From an uncultured Desulfobacteraceae bacterium (lineage in GTDB: Bacteria; Desulfobacterota; Desulfobacteria; Desulfobacterales; UBA5852): DNA of 64,000 bases. Shown one piece after another: positions 38,443-47,396 of the stretch (position 1 is its first letter; every line of letters starts with the position of its first letter). Under the pieces are notes generated by a model. It was given only the letters and a program-made list of their open reading frames with translations, was not told the origin of the DNA and did not search any database. The position numbers were made by a program, and so were the translations under genes. Where the stretch lies: NCBI GenBank assembly GCA_913060875.1, contig CAJXSL010000020.1, positions 24,743 through 88,742 on the forward strand, read 5' to 3'.

Positions 38443-40626
38443 CTAATAGCGAAGGCGGGCGAGATAGGTTTTCTCTGAAGCTTCCCGGGCTTGCTGCAGG
38501 GTGTGAATGCCTTTTTTGGCCAGTAACGGCACCAGTTTGAGAAACATGTTGGCGGTGGCCAGGGCATCGCCCATGGCGGTATGCCGTCCGGACACATGAA
38601 TGCCAAGCCTTTCGGCAATGGTCATGAGATTGTGGTTTTCCTGCGCCGGATGCACAATGGAAGACAGCAGCAGGGTGTCCAGGACAGGATTGATAAAGCG
38701 AATGCCCGTCTCCGCCTCTTTGATCTGGAGCATGCGCATGTCAAAGGCGGCGTTGTGCGCCACCAGGATCGTGTCTTCCGCAAATTGATGAAAGCGGGGC
38801 AGCACCTCGGCAATGACCGGTTGGTGTTTAAGACTTTTTTCCTGAATGCCGTGGATTTGAATCGACTCCCAGCGCAAGGGGCGCTGGGGGTTGACGAGTT
38901 GGTCGAAACGATCGTCGGCCATCAGGTGATTATTGACAATGCGCACGGCCCCGATGGAGATAATTTCGTCGCCGCCCCGGGGATCGAGACCTGTGGTTTC
39001 GGTGTCGAATACCGTATAGGTCAATTCGGTAAGCAAGCGGTTGTCCACGGCAGGGTCCTGCCCGGGCTGATTGAAAAGGTCGAAATCATAGAACTCCGGG
39101 CGGCTGTCCGGAATAATGGTGGGTTGCCGGGTCAGGGCGGCGCTGTCCGGGGGCAGGGCCGGTAGGATGAGCCGCAGGCCGGACCATCCTTGAGAAGTGT
39201 CGCTGTACGGACAAAGTTCAGCGTCATGAAACCGGATAATTTCTCCCAATGTCAGTGGCAGGCCCATATCCGGCAGGCTGAGAACGTTGTCCTCCCAGGT
39301 GTGGACGGTGTCAATCCGGATGGGTTTGCCCTGCCAGCGGATGTCGAAATTAATCATTTCCTTGGTTTGGTGAACCCGGCAGCTGAAATCGCTGACTTCG
39401 GTTTCATCGTATACGCGCTGAAGAAGAAAGAGTACGGCCAAAGAGAAGGAATAGCTGTCGGTACTCAATTGCAGGTCGTCGTCGTAGGCCTCGGGCGTAA
39501 ATCCGACCTGCAGCAGGTGCTTGGCCTTGACCGTTATTTTTTCCAACATGGTATCGGCCCGGGTTTCAATGAGCGGCCACTGGGAACGGGGACGGTCAGG
39601 CGATTTGCGGGCATGCTGGCTAAGGAGTCGGCCGATCTTAAGGGATTCCTGATAAATAATGCGGGTGAATTCACGCGCCTGGTCGGCGGACATGTTCGGA
39701 AATTCCATTATGGTCTCCACGGCGGCACGCACACCGGCGAGGGATGTCCGGATACCACCGCTCAATGACTGCACCCGCAGGTCGGACTGGTTGTTCATTT
39801 CCAATTGGGAGGTAATATCGGAGATGATCAGGATAAATCCGGAAAAGTCACGCTGGTGATTCAGCACCGGCACCATCTCAGTGCGCAGATGGCGACCGTC
39901 CTTGGCGATCAGGACAAAATAGGAGGCCACCCCTGAGGTTTCCTTGGCCAGTTTGTCGGCGATATCGTCAAGGGCATGGGAGATCAGGTTGCGGTCGATG
40001 ATTTCGAAAACGGATCGACCCAACCCAAAAAAAGGGAAGGGCTGCGGTTTATGATTTTTGACAGGTGAAGCATCGACCCTGCGGTCCTCTTTTTTACCGG
40101 TAAAGAAACGTTTGGCCTGTTTGTTAAAAAAGAGGATCTGGCCGTCACGATTGCAGATCAATACCCCTTCAGGCAATTCCGACATGATAACGGCCAGAAT
40201 ATTTTTCTCCTTTTCCACTTCCGATTTGGCTTCGATTACCCGGGCTGTCACGTCGTTTTCAAGCTGTTGGTAGTGGTCGGCAACGTCATTGATGGCATCG
40301 ATGACCAAATTGATCAACTTGCTGCCGTCGCGTTTGACCCGGTGATTGGGATTGACCGTATGAATGACTTCAATTTCTTCGGGTAATCGGTTGAGGGGCA
40401 GGATGTAGCTATGGAAAATGGCATCCAGGCCAAATCCAATGGCAGCTATGAAAAGGATCAGGGCGATAAAAATATAAATGAAATGGCTTTTGATGATTTC
40501 GATCAGGGTGCTCTGCTGATCGGGAAGCAATTGCTGCCAGAAGAACACGGCAAGAGCGATGAAAATCAGCAGACTGATAAAAATCGAGACGCCGGCAAAC
40601 CACCAGAATTTATTCGTCGGATCCAT
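38443..40626 (-). CDS. Membrane sensor with degenerate histidine-kinase core fused to a DEDDh 3'-5' exonuclease
   Basis: 727 residues from ATG 40626, which overlaps the end of the receiver gene by 17 bases. Two N-terminal membrane helices (about 10-32 and 48-70) are followed by a HAMP-like linker, a PAS domain (about 140-270), and a DHp-like helix pair where SLSGGIRTSLAG has Gly where the phospho-accepting His would be. The ATPase-like region then lacks clear N/G boxes. Residues about 530-727 are a full DnaQ-type exonuclease: VFDTETTGLD, VAHNAAFDM, HTAMGDALA. All four DEDDh catalytic positions are present. Confidence 0.85.
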   Translation of the reverse strand: MDPTNKFWWFAGVSIFISLLIFIALAVFFWQQLLPDQQSTLIEIIKSHFIYIFIALILFIAAIGFGLDAIFHSYILPLNRLPEEIEVIHTVNPNHRVKRDGSKLINLVIDAINDVADHYQQLENDVTARVIEAKSEVEKEKNILAVIMSELPEGVLICNRDGQILFFNKQAKRFFTGKKEDRRVDASPVKNHKPQPFPFFGLGRSVFEIIDRNLISHALDDIADKLAKETSGVASYFVLIAKDGRHLRTEMVPVLNHQRDFSGFILIISDITSQLEMNNQSDLRVQSLSGGIRTSLAGVRAAVETIMEFPNMSADQAREFTRIIYQESLKIGRLLSQHARKSPDRPRSQWPLIETRADTMLEKITVKAKHLLQVGFTPEAYDDDLQLSTDSYSFSLAVLFLLQRVYDETEVSDFSCRVHQTKEMINFDIRWQGKPIRIDTVHTWEDNVLSLPDMGLPLTLGEIIRFHDAELCPYSDTSQGWSGLRLILPALPPDSAALTRQPTIIPDSRPEFYDFDLFNQPGQDPAVDNRLLTELTYTVFDTETTGLDPRGGDEIISIGAVRIVNNHLMADDRFDQLVNPQRPLRWESIQIHGIQEKSLKHQPVIAEVLPRFHQFAEDTILVAHNAAFDMRMLQIKEAETGIRFINPVLDTLLLSSIVHPAQENHNLMTIAERLGIHVSGRHTAMGDALATANMFLKLVPLLAKKGIHTLQQAREASEKTYLARLRY

Positions 40627-41029
40627 TGGCGATTTCCAGCAGTTTACGGACGTGGTCCATGATTTCAGAGTTGGAAAACGGCTTGGTGATATAGCCGTCG
40701 GCGCCGGAAGCCATGCCCTTGGCAATGTCAACATCGCGGGCCATGGCCGAAACGAAAAGGATGCGGGTGTCGGCCAGTTGCGGCGTTTCGCGCACGGTCT
40801 GGCATATTTCGAAACCGTCCGGATTGGATATCATGGCTTCCAGAAGAACAAGGTCAGGGGAGTCGTCGACGATAAGCTGAAGCGCGGTTTCACCGCTGCT
40901 GGCGGTCCATACCGTGTAGCCGCTCTGCTCCAATAGGAATTTAAGGGGGATCGTGGTTCCCTGTTCATGGTCCGCGATAAGAATGCGGCCTCGCGGGCGG
41001 GATGCTGAGTCCGGTTGATCCGCTGCCAT
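40610..41029 (-). CDS. Stand-alone receiver domain with Glu at the phosphorylation site
   Basis: 139 residues, a single receiver fold with no output domain. ILIADHE holds the acidic pair, FVSAMA the Ser/Thr and YITKPFS the Lys, but the acceptor strand reads DLVLLEAM, with Glu where Asp is phosphorylated in normal response regulators. It overlaps the following sensor-exonuclease gene by 17 bases, so the two are made together. The Glu suggests a phosphorylation-independent protein-binding role. Confidence 0.85.
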   Translation of the reverse strand: MAADQPDSASRPRGRILIADHEQGTTIPLKFLLEQSGYTVWTASSGETALQLIVDDSPDLVLLEAMISNPDGFEICQTVRETPQLADTRILFVSAMARDVDIAKGMASGADGYITKPFSNSEIMDHVRKLLEIANGSDE

Positions 41030-41076
41030 AGTGAGCCCTGTATGAAGGAATCATCCCGAAAATTCGGATTGCCGGG

Positions 41077-41177
41077 GTGCAGCCCCTAATAATGCTGCAC
41101 ACCAGGTATAGCGTGTTGGCGATTTAAGCGCGGGCGGCATGGTGGAGCATACCGCCTGCGCTTAGATTGCCTGGTGT
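41077..41177. repeat. Nested inverted repeats between the symporter peptide and receiver genes
   Basis: The outer arms ACACCAGG (41099-41106) and CCTGGTGT (41170-41177) enclose an interrupted stem, TAAGCGC-GGCGG-ATG (41125-41141) with CAT-CCGCC-GCGCTTA (41148-41164). A second small repeat, GTGCAG/CTGCAC (41077-41082, 41095-41100), abuts it. No T-run on either strand. Likely an mRNA-stabilising or processing structure; the rest of the 286-base gap 41030-41315 shows no gene. Confidence 0.6.
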
Positions 41178-41315
41178 ATCCATGCGGTGGGCCATTAAGG
41201 TGCAGGCCCGAATGGCGATCGGGTTCGGCATGGATCGATGGCGCCTGCCGGGCCATGGTTAGCCGGGCAGACGCCTTTAGGATTGAACCCTATTGGACGG
41301 GCGTTTGGCAGGGGT

Positions 41316-41402
41316 TTAGCCGAAAACCCCCATGCCAAACAATGCCGTCCAGATGATCGAGAATCCTACCAGGATAAGCATCCACATATCTTCTTTTTTC
41401 AT
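41316..41402 (-). CDS. 28-residue membrane peptide downstream of the symporter
   Basis: A tiny gene with a strong AAAGGAG site nine bases before ATG. It starts MKKEDMWMLILVGFS and ends FGMGVFG. Charged N-terminus followed by one hydrophobic helix of about 20 residues. It begins 54 bases after the symporter stop on the same strand. Very small single-helix accessory subunits are known for other sodium-coupled transporters (for example MetS with MetP), which makes an accessory role plausible. I do not recognise the sequence as a named family. Confidence 0.7.
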   Translation of the reverse strand: MKKEDMWMLILVGFSIIWTALFGMGVFG

Positions 41403-41456
41403 GGCGCATTCTCCTTTGATCACAGGTTATACCACAAGACGACGATGGTCTCGATA

Positions 41457-43238
41457 TCAGGCCTCTTTGACCACCGTCATGGTTTCCACCTCGGCCCGCT
41501 GAATCTGGGTTTCGTTGGTGGTGGACATTTCCGCCTTGAAACACAGGGCCCACATCATGACGATACCGAGGATCCACCAGACGATCTGCCAGGACCACAG
41601 GCTCGGGAAGCCGCTGATGGAAAAGGCCGTGTTGCCCCAGATACAGGCCGGTCCGATGGCGAAGAAGTACCATACCGGTACGGCGATCTTCATCACCTTG
41701 CGCCAGGCGGCGCCGGATTCGCTGGGCGCATCGATATCATTGAGGAAGTTGCGCACTTCCTGCTGGCGCTGAATCGTTTCCTCATCGTCCTTGATGCCGA
41801 CGCCGCGGCAGATGAAGGCCATGACGCATGCCGTGAACAGGCCCCAGAAGGCGCAGTGCATAGACAGCGGATTGGGCCAGACCTTGTAGGTCAGGGCCAC
41901 GGCGATCATGCCCGAGAAGATGCCGATCACAGCACCCACCGCCGGGAAGCGGAAGCCCCAGAGCACGCCGGCCAGCAGCAGATACATCAGGAAGCCGAAG
42001 GCGGTGGCCAGGGCCCCGAGGATAACGAGAGCGGCTTTGGACGTCAGCCCCACGGCCAGGGCCGCGATGGTAAGAACGGTGGCCATCAGGCGGTTGACCC
42101 AAATTTGTTCCGCATGGGTGGCTTCCTGTTTTTTGATGTAGCGCCAGTAGACGTCACGCAGCAGAATGGATCCACCGGTGCCGATGTAAGGTGCCGCCGT
42201 GGAATGAATGGCGGCGATGGCGCCCATGAACACGACGCCCAGCATGACGGGCGGCAGGAATTCCTTCATCAGGGTGGGCACAACCGTGGCCTGGTTGATA
42301 TCGACAAAAGCCGGGTTGCCGGCCACTTCGAGAACCTTGGCGCCCATGCCCTGGAAGGCGGTGAAGAAGAACAAGGCGAAGCCGACCACGAAGGTGGACA
42401 TGAAGGCCTGCTGCCAGGCCAGGGGTTTCGGGGACTTGATCCCGAAGGTCCACATGGTGAACGCCGGTGAGGACTGGATGCCCATGAGGGCGAACATGTA
42501 GGTCAGAATCATGACCGATGTCCAGCCGCCGCCGAGGCCGAAGTTGATCACCTTGGGCACTTCCAGGAATTTCGTGTCGAGGGCCTTGATCGACGTTGAG
42601 AATTTGGTCCAGCCGCCGAATTCGGGTGCCCGCATGACGAAGAAGCCCAGGATGATGATACCGCCCACCAGGAGGACGAACTGGATGACGCCGACCCAGG
42701 TGGAGGCTTTCAACCCGCCGGTGCAGACATAGAACCACACGATGAAGGCCAGGAAGATCGCGCCATAGGCCGTGGGAACGCCGGCGATGACGTTGAATAG
42801 TGCGCCGGCCGCCATCAGCTGGACCGCCGAGTAGAAGATCGAATAGAGCACAGCGGTGCAGACCACCAGCCAGCGGAGGGTTTCATTGTTGAAATAGTAG
42901 GCATACATGTCGCCGGGGGTGATGAACCCGTAGCGCTTGCCCATGAGCCAGGTGCGTTTGGAGAAGAATGTACCCGTGATGGGAATGGTCAGTACGTAAA
43001 ACGATGCAAACGCATAGGCCAGGCCGTCACGCCAGATCAGGCCGGGATGGCCGATAAAGGTCCACCCGCTGAACGATGCGGCTGTGGCGGCGAGAAGAAA
43101 CGCGAAAAAGGGAATGGATCGGCCTGCGATTGCGTAACCGGAGGATGTCTTTTCGGTAAAATACCCTTTGAGCCCCCAGTAGAAGCAATAGACGATATAC
43201 AGGCCGAGCATGATATAGACCCAGGTTGTTCCGCTCAT
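41457..43238 (-). CDS. Sodium:solute symporter (SSS family), probably acetate/monocarboxylate
   Basis: 593 residues with about 13 membrane helices. SSS features: SSGYAIAGRSIPFFAFLLAATAASFSGWTFIG early, YTVCTGG-like VWFYVCTGGLKASTWVGVIQ in the middle, and GAIAAIHSTAAPYIGTGGSIL around the later Na+ site. The C-terminal tail is charged. TTGGAGG precedes ATG. It sits between acs and a CBS/DUF294-exonuclease set, a context seen for acetate permeases, so acetate or a related short acid is the most likely substrate; this is inference from neighbours. Confidence 0.85.
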   Translation of the reverse strand: MSGTTWVYIMLGLYIVYCFYWGLKGYFTEKTSSGYAIAGRSIPFFAFLLAATAASFSGWTFIGHPGLIWRDGLAYAFASFYVLTIPITGTFFSKRTWLMGKRYGFITPGDMYAYYFNNETLRWLVVCTAVLYSIFYSAVQLMAAGALFNVIAGVPTAYGAIFLAFIVWFYVCTGGLKASTWVGVIQFVLLVGGIIILGFFVMRAPEFGGWTKFSTSIKALDTKFLEVPKVINFGLGGGWTSVMILTYMFALMGIQSSPAFTMWTFGIKSPKPLAWQQAFMSTFVVGFALFFFTAFQGMGAKVLEVAGNPAFVDINQATVVPTLMKEFLPPVMLGVVFMGAIAAIHSTAAPYIGTGGSILLRDVYWRYIKKQEATHAEQIWVNRLMATVLTIAALAVGLTSKAALVILGALATAFGFLMYLLLAGVLWGFRFPAVGAVIGIFSGMIAVALTYKVWPNPLSMHCAFWGLFTACVMAFICRGVGIKDDEETIQRQQEVRNFLNDIDAPSESGAAWRKVMKIAVPVWYFFAIGPACIWGNTAFSISGFPSLWSWQIVWWILGIVMMWALCFKAEMSTTNETQIQRAEVETMTVVKEA

Positions 43239-43562
43239 ACCATACCTCCAATGGTTTCCTCATATGCCACTTCCGGTTGACATTTGTCACACCAGGCAAT
43301 CGGCATAATGGTTAGCAGCCATTTTCGATATCCTGCGACCGTTTACCACCTCCTTTCTGATGCTGCTTTCCCACCCAAAGCGGGATCCGCCTGGCCATTT
43401 GGCGGCCCCTCGGGGTGCATCAAGTTGAAGGATCACGGCTTGCGGTAGGCGCAAAGGCGACCCTTGGGTCCGTGTTTTCTTCCGCGGCCGCCGGGCGGCA
43501 GCCGGGAAGATCGCCATCCGGAAAGGCGGGCCGGGCACGTACAGCATTGCCGGATGGCATGG

Positions 43563-43595
43563 ATTCCCGGTGGCCGTCGGGCGGCCGCCGGGAAT
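43563..43595. terminator. Strong 14-bp hairpin after acs
   Basis: ATTCCCGG-T-GGCCG pairs with CGGCC-G-CCGGGAAT around a 5-base loop, 12 bases downstream of the acs stop. No T-run, so it is probably a 3'-end stabiliser or weak terminator. A second repeat GCCATCCGG (43513-43521)/CCGGATGGC (43550-43558) lies next to it. The 368-base gap 43239-43606 otherwise shows no gene. Confidence 0.45.
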
Positions 43596-43606
43596 AATGG
43601 GCATCG

Positions 43607-45631
43607 TTACTTCTGGACCTGGTTGCGGATGGTCTCAACCACATCCGGGTTGGCCAGAGTCATAACATCCCCGACATCCGTGTTATTGGAAATGGATGCC
43701 AAAACACGGCGCATGATCTTGCCCGAACGAGTCTTGGGCATATCGGGTACGATCCAGACCTTGCGCGGTTTGGCGATCGGGCCGATTTCGCTTATCAGGG
43801 CGTTAATCACCTTCTGGGCCAGTTCGTCGCTGGCCTCGAAGCCGGGTTTGAGGGCCACGTACATATCCGGGGTCACCCCCTTGATGTCGTCCTTGACCGG
43901 CACGACGGCGGATTCGGCCACTTCCTCCACCACCAGGGCGGCGGATTCCAACTCCTTGGTACCAAGGCGATGGCCGGAAACGTTAATGACGTCGTCGATG
44001 CGGCCCAGGATCCGATAGTAGCCGTCCGGGGCTTCCACGGCGGCATCACCGGTCATGTATGGCCAGTCGCGCCAGTCCTTGCTGTCCGGGTTTTTGCAGT
44101 AGCGGGCAAAATAATTGGTCACGAAGCGGTCGCGGTCGCCCCAGATGGTCTGGAACATGCCCGGCCAGGGATTCTGGATGCAGATGTTGCCGGCCTTGCC
44201 GGCGCCTCGTGGCAGTTCTACGCCCTCATCGTCAAGGATGATGGGGTGGATGCCCGGCATGCCTTTGCCGGCGCTGCCTGGCTTCATGGGGGAGATGCCC
44301 GGGAGGGTGCTGCACAGGAAGCCGCCGGTTTCCGTCTGCCACCAAGTGTCCACGATGGCCGCTTGTCCTTTACCCACAACGTTGTAATACCACTTCCAGA
44401 CTTCCGGCTCGATGGGTTCGCCTACGGTGGTCATGTGCTTGAATTTGTAGTTGTACTTGGCGGGTTCATCCGGGCCGATCTTGCGCAGGGCGCGAATGGC
44501 TGTGGGCGCGGTGTGGAAAATGTTGACATCCAGATTCTGGGCGATGCGCCAGGGGCGGCCCGGGTCCGGATAATTGGGAATCCCCTCGTAGATGACCGAC
44601 GAGGCACACAATGCCAACGGACCGTAAACGATGTAGGAATGGCCCGTGATCCAGCCGATGTCGGCCATGCACCAGTAAACGTCTTCGGGATGAATATCCT
44701 GGACGTATTTGGAGGTGCCGGTGACATAAGCCAGATAGCCGCCGGTGCCGTGCTGGCAGCCTTTGGGCTTACCGGTGGTGCCGCTGGTGTACATCAGGAA
44801 GAGCGGATCCTCGGCATTCATTCTTTCCGGCTCTACCCGGGCGCCGTAGAAGTTTTTAAGTTCGTCGTTCACCAGGAAGTCACGACCTTCCACCAGTGGG
44901 GTCTGGGCTGAATATTTGCCGGGATAGCGCTGCCAGATGAGAACTTTGTCCACCACCTGGCCGTCCTGGGCGGCCTTGGCCACGGCTTCGTCCGCTTTTT
45001 TCTTGTGATCGAGCAATTTGCCGCCGCGGTAGTAGGAATCCATGGTAATGAGAACCCGGCTGCCCGAGTCTTCGATACGGTCGGCGGCTGCATTGCCGCT
45101 GAACCCGCCAAACACCTGGGAGTGAATAACGCCCAGGCGTGCGCAGGCCAGCATGGTGATGGGCAGTTCGGCACTCATGGGCATGTGCAGGGTGACGCGG
45201 TCGCCACGTTTGAGACCTGCGAAATCCCGCAGGAGGGCTGCCATTTCATTTACCCGGACATAGAGTTCCTGGTAGGTGATATGCTCCACTTTTTCTTCTT
45301 CGAGTTCCGGAACGAAATGGATGGCGGTCTTGTTCTTGTTTCGGGCCAGATGACGGTCCACACAGTTGTAGCTGGCGTTGATCTTGCCGCCCTTGAACCA
45401 TTTGTAGCAGGGCGCGTCACTGGTATCGAGGATCTCATCCCAGTACTCGTACCAGTCCAAAAGATCGGCGTACTCTTTGAAACAATTCGGAAAATTGTCC
45501 AGGCTGAAACGATCGTAAACGCTTTCATCTGTTAAATTGGCTTGGGCCACGAAATCCCGTGGCGGATAGAAATAATCCTCCTCCTGCCAGTGAACAGCGA
45601 TTTGAGCTTCCGAAGTTTCTCCTTGACTCAT
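43607..45631 (-). CDS. acs: Acetyl-CoA synthetase (AMP-forming)
   Basis: 674 residues. ANL-superfamily motifs: YTSGTTGKPKGCQHGTGG, DTWWQTETGGF, YMTGD, and the C-terminal PKTRSGKIMRR, whose Lys is the acetylation site that silences Acs. It activates acetate to acetyl-CoA. It leads the minus-strand acetate module and is followed by the symporter after 368 bases. GGGGGTGGG precedes the ATG. Propionyl-CoA synthetase is a possible alternative but the length and motifs favour Acs. Confidence 0.95.
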   Translation of the reverse strand: MSQGETSEAQIAVHWQEEDYFYPPRDFVAQANLTDESVYDRFSLDNFPNCFKEYADLLDWYEYWDEILDTSDAPCYKWFKGGKINASYNCVDRHLARNKNKTAIHFVPELEEEKVEHITYQELYVRVNEMAALLRDFAGLKRGDRVTLHMPMSAELPITMLACARLGVIHSQVFGGFSGNAAADRIEDSGSRVLITMDSYYRGGKLLDHKKKADEAVAKAAQDGQVVDKVLIWQRYPGKYSAQTPLVEGRDFLVNDELKNFYGARVEPERMNAEDPLFLMYTSGTTGKPKGCQHGTGGYLAYVTGTSKYVQDIHPEDVYWCMADIGWITGHSYIVYGPLALCASSVIYEGIPNYPDPGRPWRIAQNLDVNIFHTAPTAIRALRKIGPDEPAKYNYKFKHMTTVGEPIEPEVWKWYYNVVGKGQAAIVDTWWQTETGGFLCSTLPGISPMKPGSAGKGMPGIHPIILDDEGVELPRGAGKAGNICIQNPWPGMFQTIWGDRDRFVTNYFARYCKNPDSKDWRDWPYMTGDAAVEAPDGYYRILGRIDDVINVSGHRLGTKELESAALVVEEVAESAVVPVKDDIKGVTPDMYVALKPGFEASDELAQKVINALISEIGPIAKPRKVWIVPDMPKTRSGKIMRRVLASISNNTDVGDVMTLANPDVVETIRNQVQK

Positions 45632-46449
45632 AGCCCACCCCCATAAAGTTAAATGTTAATAAGGAAATGAACGCGCAAATTCAGGAGCGTCCTGCATGTA
45701 GACCCTGAAGATGTAACGCTTTGGATATTTGAAACTGTTGCCAATTGGTTCCTGGCCTTCAATAAATATTAGTAAAAACAAACAGTAAAAAGCTATTTTG
45801 GTCCTATCTAAGCATGAATGTAGGAAATTCTGTTAACCTGATTACAATTACTGGATCTAATTTGTCAAGTGAATTCTATTCATAAATTATGAATTTTTTG
45901 GAAAATGCGCCGGAGTGCCTGTCTGAAAATCGAAAAATATAATAAATACAGTTCGAAACGATGGTTGTGGGCTGATATAAATTACGGTTATCAGGGGGGC
46001 TTAGTCGCGTTTGTCTCGGAACGACGGATTAAATACAAAAAAATTAAATTCATTATTTGATTTTTATTAAATAGATGGGTTATCGTTCAAGGCGGCTTGC
46101 GGCGGCGTTTGTCCACCGCGTGTCACATCATTTGACCAACCTGTTGTCAGATCGGCACTAAGGATCTATTATTAAAAGAAAAGTATCCGTCCACGTCTTT
46201 CAATATGCCACCAAAGGGACAAGGCCGTATTTCTAAAAGGTGGTATCGCCATTTCGTGACGTACAACATAATCGTGGCCCTTCAATACGCGAAAACGATT
46301 GCCATGACGGAATCAAGACCTCTCTATTGGTTGTGTCGAACCATTATGCCATTTACGCATGGTGGCCGGATATCGATGGTTCCGGTAAACTTCAAGGCGG
46401 CATGCAGGACGGGCCGAAATCACTAATTCCACATAGGTGCGAGGTTCTT
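45632..46449. other. AT-rich divergent intergenic region
   Basis: 818 bases between acs and the SPFH gene, markedly more AT-rich than the surroundings, especially 45720-46080. I see no supported gene, RNA or repeat. An open frame at 46205-46426 has no ribosome site or recognisable domain. The stretch probably holds the acs promoter and activator sites. A possible promoter half (TTGACC at 46131) precedes the SPFH gene. Confidence 0.5.
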
Positions 46450-47394
46450 ATGGCCGATCAGCTTTCGAAAAAAATTATGCGTCGAGCGTTCGTTAAGACC
46501 GTGGTGCGAAGGATCTTTGCGCTTGTTGCCCTGTGCGGCATGATTTACGGACTGGCAGCTCTCGTGTACGCCTCCAAGACGATATACAAGGTCAAAAAGA
46601 ATTATGCCGTCGTGCTGGAGCGTTTTGGGGGCAAGCGGGAGGCCATAACAAAAATCGGTTGGCATGTCCGCCTGCCGTTTTTCACGCGTATTGAACAGGA
46701 AGTCTCGCTGATGAACCAGATTTTACTCCTGGGAGGGGCTTCCGAACCCATGCGTATCATTTCACAGGAAAATGTAGCCCTGTGGACATCCGCCCTATTG
46801 ACCTACCGCATTCGCAGCCTGCAGACATGGGCGATCGAAAACTTGAACCCCCAGGAACTGCTCAGTGGCGATTACGATGGCATCGTCAAAGACATTCTCC
46901 AGGCACAGAAGGTTGATCAGCTGATCAGCGAGCGTGAGGCCATCAAGGAGAAGATTTTCCGGGCCCTCAAATCGCGTCCCATTAATGAAGGCGGCCCTAC
47001 GTTGGAAGAGAAGTATGGTATCGAAGTGGTCAGCTTCGTGCTGAAGGAAACGCGATTCGGTGACAAACTGGTGGCCGCCACTGAGGAAAAAAAGCGTCGT
47101 GAATTGATCGCCGAGGCCGAGAATTATGCTGCCGACCAGGAGGCCAGCCGCATTCGCAAACTATATGCGGCCTATCTGGAAGGGATCGAGGCCTTGCAGA
47201 AAGGATTGGGAGGGGGCGATGGCACAACGGACACGGCGCTTCTGGAATTTTTGGTCCAGCAGCAATGGGCCTCGGCGTATGAGAAGAACCAAACCGGCCA
47301 GAGCACCATGGTCATCCAGAATACACAGGGGAATAGCAACCTGGCCCTGCCGGCGCCTAACCCGAACATGGCCGGAAAGACCAACGGAGAATAG
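46450..47394 (+). CDS. SPFH/band-7 membrane protein (HflK/prohibitin-like)
   Basis: 314 residues. One N-terminal membrane helix (about 20-42) is followed by the SPFH domain: KNYAVVLERFGGKREAITKIGWHVRLPF and ENVALWTSALLTYRI. A long charged helix follows (ATEEKKRRELIAEAENYAADQEASRIRKL), as in HflK/HflC, then a Gln/Asn-rich tail. GAGG stands before ATG 46450. The next gene begins two bases after its stop, so this protein is very probably the membrane partner of the AAA-Lon protease, by analogy with HflKC-FtsH. Confidence 0.88.
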   Translation: MADQLSKKIMRRAFVKTVVRRIFALVALCGMIYGLAALVYASKTIYKVKKNYAVVLERFGGKREAITKIGWHVRLPFFTRIEQEVSLMNQILLLGGASEPMRIISQENVALWTSALLTYRIRSLQTWAIENLNPQELLSGDYDGIVKDILQAQKVDQLISEREAIKEKIFRALKSRPINEGGPTLEEKYGIEVVSFVLKETRFGDKLVAATEEKKRRELIAEAENYAADQEASRIRKLYAAYLEGIEALQKGLGGGDGTTDTALLEFLVQQQWASAYEKNQTGQSTMVIQNTQGNSNLALPAPNPNMAGKTNGE

Positions 47395-47396
47395 CA

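Noticed and set aside
43235..43258. Seven-residue upstream frame (MRKPLEV) whose stop overlaps the symporter ATG
   Set aside because: Only GGAAG as a weak ribosome site and too short to separate from chance; left out of the features.
43287..43604. 105-codon minus-strand frame between acs and the symporter
   Set aside because: It consists of the hairpin-rich non-coding stretch read through; no recognisable protein and no ribosome site at its start.
46205..46426. 73-codon open frame in the AT-rich gap before the SPFH gene
   Set aside because: No ribosome site, no domain, unusual composition; overlaps the probable promoter region.
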